Shown: piece after piece, positions 1-7,974 of the stretch | Layout of the letters: each line of letters starts with the position of its first letter | Numbering within the stretch: position 1 is the stretch's first letter | Assembly: GCA_019239975.1 (NCBI GenBank) | Contig: JAFAZE010000115.1 | Span: forward strand, 1 to 36,737 | DNA from: Streptosporangiaceae bacterium | Lineage (GTDB): Bacteria; Actinomycetota; Actinomycetes; Streptosporangiales; Streptosporangiaceae | Direction of reading: 5' to 3' | DNA length: 36,737 bases | Program-made: the position numbers and the translations under genes | The notes under the pieces: model-generated | Told to the model about the DNA's origin: nothing | The model's input: only the letters and a program-made list of their open reading frames with translations | The model's database searches: none

Positions 1-3
1 GCG

Positions 4-153
4 CCCCCACCCCGTCTCCCGCAGCATCCCACCCCGTCTCCCGCAGCATCCCACCCCGTCTCCCGCAGCATCCCACCCCGTCTCCCGCAGCACTCCACCC
101 CGTCTCCCGCAGCATCCCACCCCGTCTCCCGCAGCGCCCACCTCGCCTCCCGC
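4..153. repeat. 22-bp tandem repeat array at window edge
   Basis: About six and a half head-to-tail copies of a 22-bp unit (CACCCCGTCTCCCGCAGCAT plus CC) can be followed. Successive units begin at 8, 30, 52, 74, 96 and 118, with a degenerate last unit near 139. Copy five carries a small change (CACT for CATC). The plus strand is strongly pyrimidine-rich. The array may extend beyond the window. There are no spacers between units, so it is a minisatellite/VNTR type repeat and not CRISPR. No coding function is seen. Confidence 0.9.
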
Positions 154-162
154 TATCCGGAC

Positions 163-258
163 AAAACGGGCAGCCGTCATGATCGCGGAAACGGCGGGCC
201 GAATACGGCACCTGCGTTTCCACGATCACGGGGTGTGGTGCTGATGGGGCGGATGGGG
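163..258. repeat. Dispersed palindromic repeat, copy A
   Basis: One of three copies of a roughly 95-bp intergenic element in this window; the others lie near 26338 and 36266. Its core is an inverted repeat, TGATCGCGGAAAC at 180-192 against GTTTCCACGATCA at 216-228, with one mismatch that would be a G-U pair in RNA. Outside the arms, copies A and C share the inner sequence GGCGGGCCGAATACGGCACC and the trailing GTGGTGCTGATGGG. No transposase is nearby, so it looks like a REP/MITE-type element that could be moved in trans. Confidence 0.75.
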
Positions 259-502
259 GCGGCGCCGCCTCCGTCTTGCGGGGCTGGCGTTGCTGACGCG
301 GCTGACGTTGCTGTGATGAGAGCGGCCCGAAGGGCCCGGCGATCACCGTGCCCGGACAACGGCGGTCTGCGGCGCCCGGACAACGGCGGTCTGCGGTGCC
401 GCTGCCGCGTGTCACGGCCCCGTTACGTTCCGAGATTCGCGCCAGACCCCGCGCTCCAACGGCTGTCGTCGCCGTGTGTCCGAGGGAACGCGTCAACCGG
501 GG
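259..502. other. Gene-free stretch with a short 24-bp duplication
   Basis: No convincing reading frame is seen. The one notable structure is a two-copy direct duplication of GCCCGGACAACGGCGGTCTG at 350 and 374, a period of 24 bp. The rest is unremarkable high-GC intergenic sequence downstream of the methyltransferase gene, which ends at 606 on the minus strand. Confidence 0.5.
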
Positions 503-528
503 CCTGTCAACACGAATCAGTTGACAGG
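503..528. terminator. Perfect 9-bp inverted repeat downstream of the methyltransferase
   Basis: CCTGTCAAC (503-511) is followed after eight bases by its exact reverse complement GTTGACAGG (520-528). It lies about 80 bp beyond the stop codon of the minus-strand methyltransferase gene. It could be a factor-independent terminator stem for that gene. It has no obvious U-tract, and a dimeric regulator operator is the alternative reading. Confidence 0.4.
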
Positions 529-605
529 TCAGCCGGCTCCCTTTCGGTTCCTTCAACTTGAACTGCGAAACGCGGATCACCGGTCACCAGGCAACCTTTA
601 GCGCG

Positions 606-1364
606 CTACGCCTCTGACTCGGCGGCACCGGCGGTCTCCCGAACGGCGGCGGCGCTGCCCAGGCGGGCACTGGTGGCACGGTCGTCGCAGGGGGCAGCGA
701 GGTCGTCGTCATCGGACGGTTCCGTGTCCGCGTCGGCGGGCGCGGGCACCTTGCGCAGCACCGCGAACCACCGGCCGTCGGCGGACCAGGTCTCCACGGG
801 GGCCAGGCCGGCGTCCTCCGCGATGTCCCCGATCTGGTCGGCGCCGACGTACGCCCACGGGAACCACGCGCTGGTCAGTCCCGCGTGCCTGAGCCTGACC
901 TGCTCCTTGCGCAGCGGCTTGCCCGGCGCCTGAACCTCGACGAGCGCCTGCCCCATGGGGGTGAGCAGTTCGCTCACGCGCCGCAGCAGGGCCGCCGGGT
1001 CGCCGCCGATTCCGATGTTCCCGTCGGCGAGCAGCACCGTCATCCAGCGCCCGGTCCCGGGAACCCGGCCGAACACGTCGCGCAGCAGGGCCAGCGCGCC
1101 GGCCGCGCGTGCGATGTGGACGGCGTACGGGGTGATGTCGATGCCGAGCGCGGGGATGCCCCGCTCCGCCAGCGCTACCGTCAGCCGGCCGGGTCCCGAC
1201 CCGACGTCGAGTGTCGCGCCCTGGCAGCGGTCCACGATCGACCTGTCGCCCACGCTGGTGTGGAACCAGTCGTCGACGGTGAGCGGCATCCGGCTGCCGT
1301 CGGCGTGCTCGATCTCCGGCCGCGCGCGCCCGGCCAGCGCGTGCTCATAGAGTTCGCCGATCAC
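606..1364 (-). CDS. Class I SAM-dependent methyltransferase
   Basis: The 252-residue protein carries the glycine-rich SAM-binding motif LDVGSGPG at residues 52-59. An acidic position follows in GIDITPYAV, as expected of a Rossmann-fold class I methyltransferase that transfers a methyl group from S-adenosylmethionine. The substrate cannot be told. The C-terminal 45 residues are acidic and low-complexity. The start is a GTG with a good ribosome binding site (GGAGGAGA about seven bases upstream). The gene diverges from the response regulator at 1670, and the 305-bp gap holds repeated TTACG-type elements, so the kinase/regulator pair may control it. I recall such methyltransferases beside two-component genes, family 2 glycosyltransferases and DUF2064 proteins in other actinomycetes; this was not checked. 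Confidence 0.85.
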   Translation of the reverse strand: MIGELYEHALAGRARPEIEHADGSRMPLTVDDWFHTSVGDRSIVDRCQGATLDVGSGPGRLTVALAERGIPALGIDITPYAVHIARAAGALALLRDVFGRVPGTGRWMTVLLADGNIGIGGDPAALLRRVSELLTPMGQALVEVQAPGKPLRKEQVRLRHAGLTSAWFPWAYVGADQIGDIAEDAGLAPVETWSADGRWFAVLRKVPAPADADTEPSDDDDLAAPCDDRATSARLGSAAAVRETAGAAESEA

Positions 1365-1516
1365 GCCGGATCTCCTCCCTGAGGTTGGGCCGCCGCCAAG
1401 AGGCCACGCCGCCGCTAAGCTCTGCGCAACGTGCCGCAGAACCGCCTTGCTCGCAGCCAGGCTCTAATGTTCACCCAGAACACCTCTGGTGGGTGCGTGT
1501 TCGCTGGTGATCGGTC

Positions 1517-1556
1517 CTGAACTTACGGAATCGTCACTGACCTTACGTACTTGTGA
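1517..1556 (+). promoter_or_regulatory. Two direct repeats (CTGAMCTTACG), candidate response-regulator operator
   Basis: Two copies of a 20-bp unit lie back to back, starting at 1517 and 1537. Both read CTGA(A/C)CTTACG and end in GT(C/G)A. The spacing is close to two helical turns, which is how OmpR-family regulators usually bind direct repeats. The elements sit about 115-150 bp upstream of the response regulator gene and in the shared gap with the divergent methyltransferase. The same core recurs at 9099-9114. The rest of the 1365-1669 gap shows no gene. Confidence 0.55.
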
Positions 1557-1669
1557 CGGTTGTTCTTCGATTGCTGGCCGGATGATCGCAGAACGCTTTA
1601 CCTTGTAACAGTGAGCATTGCTGACGCGCGAGCCGCGCGACGCTGCCTGCTGCGCAGTTTGGGGCGGCC

Positions 1670-2386
1670 GTGGTGAACAATCCTGACCCGCCGGGCCGGA
1701 TCGTCGTCGTCGACGACGATCCGACGGTCGCGGACGTCGTCGGCCGTTACCTGGTGCGGGATGGTCATAGCGTGGAGTGCCTGCACGACGGGTATGAGGC
1801 GTTGCGGCGTGTCGCCGAGGAGCCGCCGGACCTGGTGGTGCTCGACCTGATGCTGCCCGGCATCGACGGTCTCGAGGTGTGCAGGCGGCTGCGTGAGCGG
1901 TGGCCGATCCCGGTGGTGATGCTGACGGCGCTCGGCGACGAGACGGACCGCCTCGTCGGTTTCGAGACCGGCGCCGACGACTATGTGACGAAGCCGTTCA
2001 GCCCGCGCGAACTCGCGATGCGGGTGCGATCGGTGCTGCGGCGCGCCCGCGGCAGCGGCCTGCCGGACAAGCCGGACCAGGGCGTCATCGCCGACGGCGA
2101 CCTGACCGTGGACCTGGCCGCGCACGAGGTGCGGGCAGGCGGTCGGCTGATCCAGCTGACCTCGCGCGAGTACGACCTGCTCGTCTTCCTGATGCGCAAC
2201 CCGCGTAAGGCGTTCACCAGGGAACAGCTGCTCACAGAGGTGTGGAGCTGGACGTTCGGCGACACGTCCACGGTCACCGTGCACGTCCGGCGGCTGCGGG
2301 AGAAGCTCGAGGCGGACCCGACGCTGCCGAGGCGGATCGTCACGGTCTGGGGCGTGGGCTACCGGTACGAGCCGGAGACGGCATGA
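1670..2386 (+). CDS. OmpR/PhoB-family response regulator
   Basis: The 238-residue protein has an N-terminal receiver domain. The acidic pocket is VDDD (residues 14-17), the phospho-acceptor aspartate is D59 in VVLDLMLPG, and the conserved Thr (MLTAL) and Lys (VTKPF) are present. A winged-helix DNA-binding domain (about 135-235) ends with the hallmark VHVRRLREKLE and VWGVGYRY. It is expected to be phosphorylated by the histidine kinase encoded immediately downstream, and the two genes overlap by four bases (ATGA). The start is GTG at 1670; GTG at 1673 is also possible. Targets are not known from sequence, but the direct repeats at 1517-1556 and the matching element at 9099-9114 are candidate sites. 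Confidence 0.93.
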   Translation: MVNNPDPPGRIVVVDDDPTVADVVGRYLVRDGHSVECLHDGYEALRRVAEEPPDLVVLDLMLPGIDGLEVCRRLRERWPIPVVMLTALGDETDRLVGFETGADDYVTKPFSPRELAMRVRSVLRRARGSGLPDKPDQGVIADGDLTVDLAAHEVRAGGRLIQLTSREYDLLVFLMRNPRKAFTREQLLTEVWSWTFGDTSTVTVHVRRLREKLEADPTLPRRIVTVWGVGYRYEPETA

Positions 2387-3633
2387 CGGCCCTGGCGTCT
2401 GGGCAGCTCGCGTCGGGCCCGCTGCCGGGCGTGGCCTGGAGTGACATAGAGCACATCGCGGAATGGGAGGCGGGGATCGCGCTGGCGATCGCCGCCGCCG
2501 GAGTGGTCCTGCTGAAGCTCATGGCCGGCCGGTCGGTGGGCATCATGATCACGTTTATCGCCGGGGTGACGGTGGTCGCGTCCATGGCCGGCGTCGGCGT
2601 CATCAGCGACCTCATGCTGAGCTCAGGTGACCGCACGCTCATGCTGGAGCTGATGGCCATCGCCGGCCTCTTCGGCTTCGTGGTAGCGCTCTTCGTGGGC
2701 CGGACCATCACCAAGCGCAGCAGGGTCCTGCTGGCCGCCGTGCAGGGCGTGGGAGAGAACGGCGTCTACATCCCGCCGGATAAGACGCTGCCCGCCGAGC
2801 TCGCCGGCCTGTCCGACGGGCTCGCCGCCGCGCACGAGCGGCTCGGCCGGGCGCGGGCGCGCGAGCGCGCGCTCGAGGCCAGCCGCCGCGAGCTGGTGGC
2901 CTGGGTGAGTCATGACCTGCGGACGCCGCTTGCCGGGCTGCGGGCGATGGCCGAAGCGCTGGAAGACCAGGTGGTGACCGACCCGCGCGAGGTAAACAGT
3001 TACCACTCGCAGATCCGGCGCGAGACCGACCGGCTGTCCGCGATGATCGACGACCTCTTCGAGCTGTCCCGGATTCACGCGGGCACGCTCAAGCTGTCCC
3101 GCCGGCTGGCCGGCCTCGAGGACCTGATAGCGGAGGCCGTGGCGAGCGCCGAGCCGGTGGCGCGCGCCAAGGGGATCCGGCTCACCGGGTCGGCGGTGCG
3201 CGGCATGCCGGTGTACATCGACAGCGCGGAGATGGGGCGCGCGGTGCGCAACCTCATCACGAACGCGATCAGGCACACCCCGCCTGAGGGCACCGTCGAG
3301 GTGCTCGGCGAGATCGTCAGCGGCATGGCGTGCGTGAGCGTGGCCGACGCGTGCGGGGGCATCCCGCCCGCGGATCTGCCCAGGGTGTTCGACGTGGCCT
3401 TCCGCGGCGAGAGCGCCCGCACGCCCGGGCCGCAGGAAGGCGCGGGCCTAGGGCTGTCCATCGCGCGCGGCATCGTGGACGCGCACTCGGGCCAGATCGC
3501 CGTCCGCAACGTCGGACCCGGATGCCAGTTCGTCATCAGGCTGCCGCTGGCCCGCCCGGCCCCGGCCGCGGTGAACCGCCAGGCGCCCCCGGCCCACTCC
3601 ACCGGCCCCCGCGCCATCCACGCGGGCCGCTAA
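2383..3633 (+). CDS. Membrane sensor histidine kinase
   Basis: This is a 416-residue kinase. Three hydrophobic segments (about 29-47, 50-73 and 88-106) are joined by very short loops, so the sensor part has almost no extracellular domain. A linker leads into a HisKA domain with SHDLRTPLAG, where His177 is the likely autophosphorylation site. A HATPase domain follows, with the N box (RNLITNAIRHT), a G1-like DACGGI and the G2 box GAGLGLSIARG. In the G1 box the usual DxGxG reads DACGG. The ATG at 2383 overlaps the stop of the response regulator (ATGA), which indicates translational coupling. A reading frame continues upstream of this ATG, but it lies inside the regulator gene and is not expected to be used. 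Confidence 0.93.
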   Translation: MTALASGQLASGPLPGVAWSDIEHIAEWEAGIALAIAAAGVVLLKLMAGRSVGIMITFIAGVTVVASMAGVGVISDLMLSSGDRTLMLELMAIAGLFGFVVALFVGRTITKRSRVLLAAVQGVGENGVYIPPDKTLPAELAGLSDGLAAAHERLGRARARERALEASRRELVAWVSHDLRTPLAGLRAMAEALEDQVVTDPREVNSYHSQIRRETDRLSAMIDDLFELSRIHAGTLKLSRRLAGLEDLIAEAVASAEPVARAKGIRLTGSAVRGMPVYIDSAEMGRAVRNLITNAIRHTPPEGTVEVLGEIVSGMACVSVADACGGIPPADLPRVFDVAFRGESARTPGPQEGAGLGLSIARGIVDAHSGQIAVRNVGPGCQFVIRLPLARPAPAAVNRQAPPAHSTGPRAIHAGR

Positions 3634-3984
3634 GCCAGAAGGGGATTTGTCTGCGGTAACTGCCGCCATAGGGACAAGTGCCGAGTCTGCACACGCCCGA
3701 CCAGCCGCGGCGGGCACTGGCCTGGTGGCGACGCCTGCGTGATCAGTGCTCATGGAATCCCTGGGCTGGCCGTCACCCGCGGCGGTACCCGCGCGACCCC
3801 ATAACGGCCATTCCCCGCACGCAGCAAACAAGCCGGCATGGACCGCGGTCTTGCATTGACACACAATTTCGATTAAACTGTTTTTATCTGATTATGGATG
3901 ATCCAGAATCAGGCGGGCCGCCGCGGTGTAGGAGCACCGGCGACGGCCCTAGACCATCCCATCCACCGAACGGACGGAATGACC
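3634..3984. promoter_or_regulatory. 350-bp gap with a candidate promoter for the CxxC gene
   Basis: The gap opens right after the kinase gene and contains no convincing gene. A consensus -35 box TTGACA lies at 3856-3861. It leads into an unusually AT-rich stretch (3862-3900) in this GC-rich DNA, with possible but weak -10 sequences such as TTTTAT at 3882-3887. The local base composition shift may also mark the left edge of the accessory segment. Confidence 0.4.
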
Positions 3985-4386
3985 ATGGACCCCATCTTTC
4001 CTCAGCGCGGGCACGCCGTGTGCGCCTCCCCCGCAGCAACACCCGCTGACAGCGCGGGCCCGGCGCCTCGGAGCCGGCTGGACCGGCTCGCTGGCCTCGG
4101 CCCGGAAGACAAGACCGCGGGCCTGGTATGGCTGGCGGTCCACTCTCCTGCCGTGTGCGATGCCATGCTCGGCGCGCTGGAACAGGAGGACGAGGAGCTC
4201 GCCTGCCAGGAGCCCGAGCCGTACTGTGCCGCCTGCGGCGCTGACGTCGGGATCTTCCTGCGCTCCGGCCTGGACTGGCGGCACTTCCGCGGGAACGGCA
4301 CCACAGGCAGCCCGATCGAGCTGTTCAACGCCGGGCACGCCCCCGCGATCGCCTGGCGCGCGCCCAGCGTCACCACCGCCCGATAG
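3985..4386 (+). CDS. Small CxxC protein of unknown function
   Basis: The 133-residue protein has a low-complexity N-terminus. A conserved-looking core follows with PYCAACGADVGIF, where a CxxC pair could bind zinc, and then GLDWRHFRG near the C-terminus. I recall similar short proteins with a C-x2-C plus WRH motif scattered through actinomycete accessory DNA; this is unverified and no function is known to me. ATG 3985 is chosen because GGACGGA ends six bases upstream. ATG 3979 and ATG 3898 are in the same frame, but the extra residues look non-coding. It is followed after 105 bp by a GNAT-like gene, and both belong to the segment that separates the two-component system from the glycosyltransferase block. 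Confidence 0.6.
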   Translation: MDPIFPQRGHAVCASPAATPADSAGPAPRSRLDRLAGLGPEDKTAGLVWLAVHSPAVCDAMLGALEQEDEELACQEPEPYCAACGADVGIFLRSGLDWRHFRGNGTTGSPIELFNAGHAPAIAWRAPSVTTAR

Positions 4387-4491
4387 CGCACACGCCGCAT
4401 CCGCAGCCCGCGCCAGGCGGGCTGCCGCACAGGCCCTCGCCCGCCGGGCACCGGCACGGGGCGGCCCGAAGCGCTGTGTGATCATCGTCTG

Positions 4492-5226
4492 GTGACGCGC
4501 GAGATGCCGGCCGGCGACGCCCGCTGGGCCGCGGGACTGATGCAGCGGCAGCGCCAGGCCTACGCCGGCTACTTGCCGGCGTTCTGGCGGCCCGCCCGGG
4601 ACGCCGCGGGCCTGCACGAGCGGTTCCTGCGCCGCCAGATCCTCTCGGAGGCGACCGTGGCGCTGCGCACCCGGCACGGCTTCATCATCTGCGAGCGCCG
4701 CAACCCGGTAGGGCTCGTCGACGACTTCACCGTCACCCCGCCCGGGACCTGGGACTGCGACGGGGGCGCCCTGCTGCTGGCGGCGGCGGGCAGGCTCGCA
4801 GCCGACGGCATCGGCGCGGTCCGGGTGGTGACCGCGCACGCCGACCGGGCGAAGGCCGGCATGCTCGCCAGCCTGTCCCTGACCCTGGCCGAGCAGTGGT
4901 GGGTCCGAGAGCTACAGCCCGCCCGGCAGCCGGCCGCACCCGGCCGCGTCAAAGGGCCAGGATTCTCCGGGATGCTAGGCCCCGCCCCTCCCATCTACGA
5001 CCCCTGCGGACTGGTATTCCTGGCAGACCGGGCCGGGGAACGGGCCGACATCGACGCCATCGCCCGCGCCGCACAGGCACTCGGCGCCGTGCTCGCCGTC
5101 ATCCCGGCCATCCCCGGAACTGCCCCCTCCAGGACACTGTCCCGGAAAGGATGGACCATCGCCTCCGACTGGTACCTCGGATGGCCACAGGAACACCACT
5201 CCCGCCCACGGCGATGTCTCGACTAG
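4492..5226 (+). CDS. GNAT-like acetyltransferase family protein (tentative)
   Basis: The 244-residue protein starts with GDARWAAGLMQRQRQAYAGYLPAFWRPA, a pattern I associate with actinomycete proteins annotated as GNAT-family N-acetyltransferases. A hydrophobic strand/turn region (GIGAVRVVTAHAD) could correspond to the acyl-CoA-binding part. The classical R/Q-x-x-G-x-G/A loop is not obvious, so the enzymatic call is weak. Translation probably starts at GTG 4492. No strong ribosome binding site is visible. The next gene-like region begins 260 bp downstream behind a good promoter candidate. The substrate is unknown. Confidence 0.5.
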   Translation: MTREMPAGDARWAAGLMQRQRQAYAGYLPAFWRPARDAAGLHERFLRRQILSEATVALRTRHGFIICERRNPVGLVDDFTVTPPGTWDCDGGALLLAAAGRLAADGIGAVRVVTAHADRAKAGMLASLSLTLAEQWWVRELQPARQPAAPGRVKGPGFSGMLGPAPPIYDPCGLVFLADRAGERADIDAIARAAQALGAVLAVIPAIPGTAPSRTLSRKGWTIASDWYLGWPQEHHSRPRRCLD

Positions 5227-5280
5227 TCTCGACTTCTCACGACACCAACGGGGGGCTCGCGGCGCTATTTTTGAACCCGC

Positions 5281-5310
5281 TTGACGCCCGATCCGTGATA
5301 CGGCTATTAC
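5281..5310 (+). promoter_or_regulatory. Candidate sigma-70-type promoter
   Basis: TTGACG (5281-5286) and TATTAC (5305-5310) are separated by 18 bp. They lie in the 5227-5493 gap and point to the broken DUF6571-like gene. Both hexamers are good matches for a housekeeping actinomycete promoter. The predicted leader would be roughly 180 nt. No other structure is evident in this gap. Confidence 0.45.
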
Positions 5311-5493
5311 TGACCGTGTGCATTCCGGAGCGGCCGTGGGCGCACTGCGACTACAAAGGCCTGGCGAGGCAGCCTTGTTAACTGGTAAAGGCCCGGCGGC
5401 GGCCGTCGGCCTGCGGGCGCTGCTGGCCTGGCGGCTGGGAATGGAGCCAGCGCGGGCGGTTCCGCGTGGACGGGTACGCGGGGTGGGATGAAC

Positions 5494-7423
5494 ATGCCGA
5501 CAGTGATCCCGGGAGGCGATGCCGGGGAGATCGCTGGGATTGACCCCCAGGCTGGCGGACCTCATCCAGTCGGTCTCCTCACGAACGTCGCAGGCGCAGA
5601 CGCTGGTCAGCGGCTGGATCGCCGAACTGAACCGGATCGGTCTCGATACCAGCCAGCTGTCCCGGGCGGCGCAGGACCTGGCGTGGGCCCAAGAGCAGAT
5701 TCCGATGCTCAAACGCCGCCAGGAACTGATCATCGCCGCCAGCCAGCAAGGCGGCAGCCCGGGGCTGGCTGTCGCCGCGGCCGGGGATCTGGCCTTCCCG
5801 ACCGACGCCGCGGCGGCCAAAGCCGGGACAGCTGCGGGAAGCAAGGCCCGGCAAGCGCTTGACGACAGCGAGAACGCCGATTTCATCGCCCTTGATCTCG
5901 CGCAGAACGCCGGTGACCCGGCGTACCTGGCCGCGTTCTTCCAGGCCCTCGGCCCGCAGGAGCTGACCAGGCTCGGCCTGTACCTCAACACCCTCCCCGC
6001 CGCACAACGCCAGGCGTGATCACAGATCGCCGGGACCGCGCTGGCGACCGCCAGCTTCCGGCTGCCGCTGACCGCTCAGTGGCTCGCCCAGGCCGACCCA
6101 AGCGGCCGGGGTGCCGGACCCGGCCTGCACGATCTCGCGCCGTTCCTGAGCACCGGCGTGTACTCTCCCGCCTGGCTGAACACGCTCGGCGGCTACGCGC
6201 TGGCCAAGGCGAAGAACTACGCGGACAGCCCATCACTGCAGCCATGGCCGCCGGGGATGGACGTTATCTGGACCGCCCTGGCGCACAACCCCAATGCGGC
6301 CGCGTGGTTCTACCACGCCAACTTCACCCAGATCCGCGGGGACATGACCAGCCCGCTGCTGTACCACTTCGTGGACGACAGCGCGTTCGCGGGCTTCGTC
6401 ACCACCGCCACCATCGCGCCCAAAGGCGCCGATCCTCAGCCGTTCGCCGCGAACGCCGAGCGAACCGTCCAGTTCTTCGGCGAGGATGCGGGGCTGCGCA
6501 CCTCCGATCCGGTTCGCCAGGCCATGGCGGCGATCGCGATGAATTACTTCGGGGATCTGTCCAGCAGCGTCCGCGCGGCCGCGCCGGGCGTCGGGCGGAC
6601 GGACATGCCGGGCTGGCAGGTCACCGCGCCCTCCTCCTACTGGGGTAACTTCGTCGAGGAAGCCATGCGGAACGGCACAGCCGCCGCCCGGCTGCTCACC
6701 TTCTACAGCGCGTGGAAGAACGCCGCGGCCCAGGCCCCGGACTGGCGCGGGCACGGCCTGGAGGATGTGCCCGGGCAGCAGGGATTCTGGAATCACTTCT
6801 CACTCGGGATACTGGATGACTTCATGGCATCGCACTATCAGGCCGCCGGCGCGAAGGCGGGCGGCGACAACAGCCATATCGCGGAGGCCGTGGCCAGCGG
6901 CGGCGCCGTCTTCCTGACCAGCTTGGCATTCGGCCCCGAGGCCGGTGTCGCCGCAGTGGTCGCGGCTCTTGCCGCCGGCGGCCAGGATGCGTTCAAGACT
7001 GAAGTCGAGCAAGACCTGACGCAGGCATTCCACGGCGGCGACCCGGAGAAACCCAGTGACCCGAGCGGACTGATGCAGCAGCTCTCCGGAATGCCGAACG
7101 TCTGGTCCAGCACCGTGACGAAATGGTACAACGACGGAAACGGGCCGCCGCCTATCGACCCGGTGGTCTACCAAGGCCACTCGTTTACCGGCGACCCCGC
7201 CACGTATATCAATGAGTACGGCGGCCCCAAGGTAGCTAACTTCATCCGGGGCGGCAAGATCCCGGACCCGGGTACGCTGTCCGCGCCGCAACTGGCCGCC
7301 TATAATGCCTGGCTCCAGGACCCGGCGATCGTGAATGCCAACCGGTCGGCGTTCCAGACCGACGACCTGGGCAGACTCAGCGCCAGTTACACCCGCAGCT
7401 TCGCGCTCGGAGGTGGCGGATGA
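5494..7423 (+). pseudogene. Broken DUF6571-like (type VII/WXG-associated) gene
   Basis: One long protein is spread over this interval but is interrupted. From 5519 to 6016 one frame encodes a WXG-like N-terminal part (GWIAELNRIGLDTSQL). It then meets TGA at 6017-6019, and the same frame continues open without a stop to 7423 (SQIAGTALATASF onward, through YHFVDDSAF). A second lesion seems to lie near 5551. The likely natural start is ATG 5494 (MPTVIPGG, with a G-rich ribosome binding site), whose frame reads GIDPQ and then goes out of register. Restoring two bases would give a smooth GIDPQALADLIQ. Intact, it would be about 640 residues. From memory it resembles DUF6571 proteins that neighbour WXG100-type genes. 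If the frameshift is not real, translation could start at ATG 5519. The downstream piece could be expressed only through the GTG at 6158 or by readthrough. Confidence 0.7.
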
Positions 7424-7728
7424 CCGTGCGGCCCCGGCATGCGGCGCGGCTCGCTGCCGCTTCCGCCGCTGTCGCGGTGACCGTTGCCGGTTGCTCGAGC
7501 AGCAGCCCCGCGGACAGCCCGGCTGACCGGGAGGTGAAGCTGTATGCCTCCTCAGGTGCCGAACCCGATGTATCAGGCACTCAGCGACCTGTACGCGAGC
7601 ATGCAGACCGATTCCGGTACCGCCGGACACGCGCTTCAGGATGCGTGCCAGCGAATGACAGGCGGCAAGGTATGGACCGGCCCGGCCGCCGGCACCTGGA
7701 ACGGCAACCTGACCGGCTACTCCAGTGA
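7420..7728 (+). CDS. Lipoprotein signal-peptide ORF, probably truncated
   Basis: The ATG at 7420 overlaps the stop of the preceding broken gene (ATGA), as in a real operon. The first 27 residues form a textbook lipoprotein signal: basic start, alanine-rich core and lipobox VAGC followed by serines. G/C bias at third codon positions is strong until about codon 41 and then collapses. From 7544 a different frame carries the convincing WXG-like gene. The nominal 102-residue frame to 7728 is therefore probably real only in its first part, with the mature domain lost by deletion. It may be a remnant or a very short lipopeptide. Confidence 0.4.
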   Translation: MTVRPRHAARLAAASAAVAVTVAGCSSSSPADSPADREVKLYASSGAEPDVSGTQRPVREHADRFRYRRTRASGCVPANDRRQGMDRPGRRHLERQPDRLLQ

Positions 7729-7852
7729 CCTGGCCAGGCAGGTAGACCAGACCATCGCCGCCGTCCGGCAGGCGCTTGCCAGCACGCCGCAGCACGTCTC
7801 CCCGGCCGAGGCGCTCATCATGAGCAAGCTCCTGGCGGGCCGCCCCGGCTGA
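7544..7852 (+). CDS. Small WXG100-like helical protein
   Basis: The 102-residue protein is predicted to be mostly helical. A central turn KVWTGPAAGTWNGNL has the W-x-G and W-x-G-like spacing of ESX/WXG100-family substrates, followed by an amphipathic helix (LARQVDQTIAAVRQAL). WXG100 proteins are small dimeric substrates or chaperone-like partners of type VII secretion. Placement beside a DUF6571-like gene supports that reading, but no secretion ATPase is in the window. The start is supported by an excellent ribosome binding site (GGAGGTG at 7530-7536, seven bases upstream). It appears intact although its two upstream neighbours are damaged. Confidence 0.6.
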   Translation: MPPQVPNPMYQALSDLYASMQTDSGTAGHALQDACQRMTGGKVWTGPAAGTWNGNLTGYSSDLARQVDQTIAAVRQALASTPQHVSPAEALIMSKLLAGRPG

Positions 7853-7948
7853 CCGATGCCCGCCGGCCGGGGCGAAACTGGCGCGTGTGCGGACTGCCGC
7901 GTCCGCCATGATGCATGAACCGGCATTCCCATGCCGCCGGTATCGAAC

Positions 7949-7972
7949 GCAAGCCCCTGGTGAGGGGCTTGC
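7949..7972. terminator. Bidirectional terminator hairpin
   Basis: GCAAGCCCCT (7949-7958) pairs perfectly with AGGGGCTTGC (7963-7972) around a GGTG loop. The 10-bp stem lies between the plus-strand WXG-like gene (ends 7852) and the minus-strand epimerase (stop at 7975), so it can end transcription from both sides. It also forms a neat right border of the accessory segment. Confidence 0.8.
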
Positions 7973-7974
7973 CT

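Noticed and set aside
4..153. CRISPR-like array
   Set aside because: Units abut without unique spacers and no cas genes are present.
3678..4049. Plus-strand frame with AWWRRLRDQCSWNPW
   Set aside because: No ribosome binding site, composition decays after about 40 codons, and it overlaps the CxxC gene. A short real peptide cannot be excluded.
6017..6019. Selenocysteine or programmed readthrough at the in-frame TGA
   Set aside because: No selenocysteine-type hairpin is evident directly downstream, and the second lesion near 5551 fits simple decay better.
3634..7974. Integrative element with attachment sites
   Set aside because: The segment looks accessory, but I found no integrase, tRNA gene or flanking direct repeats.
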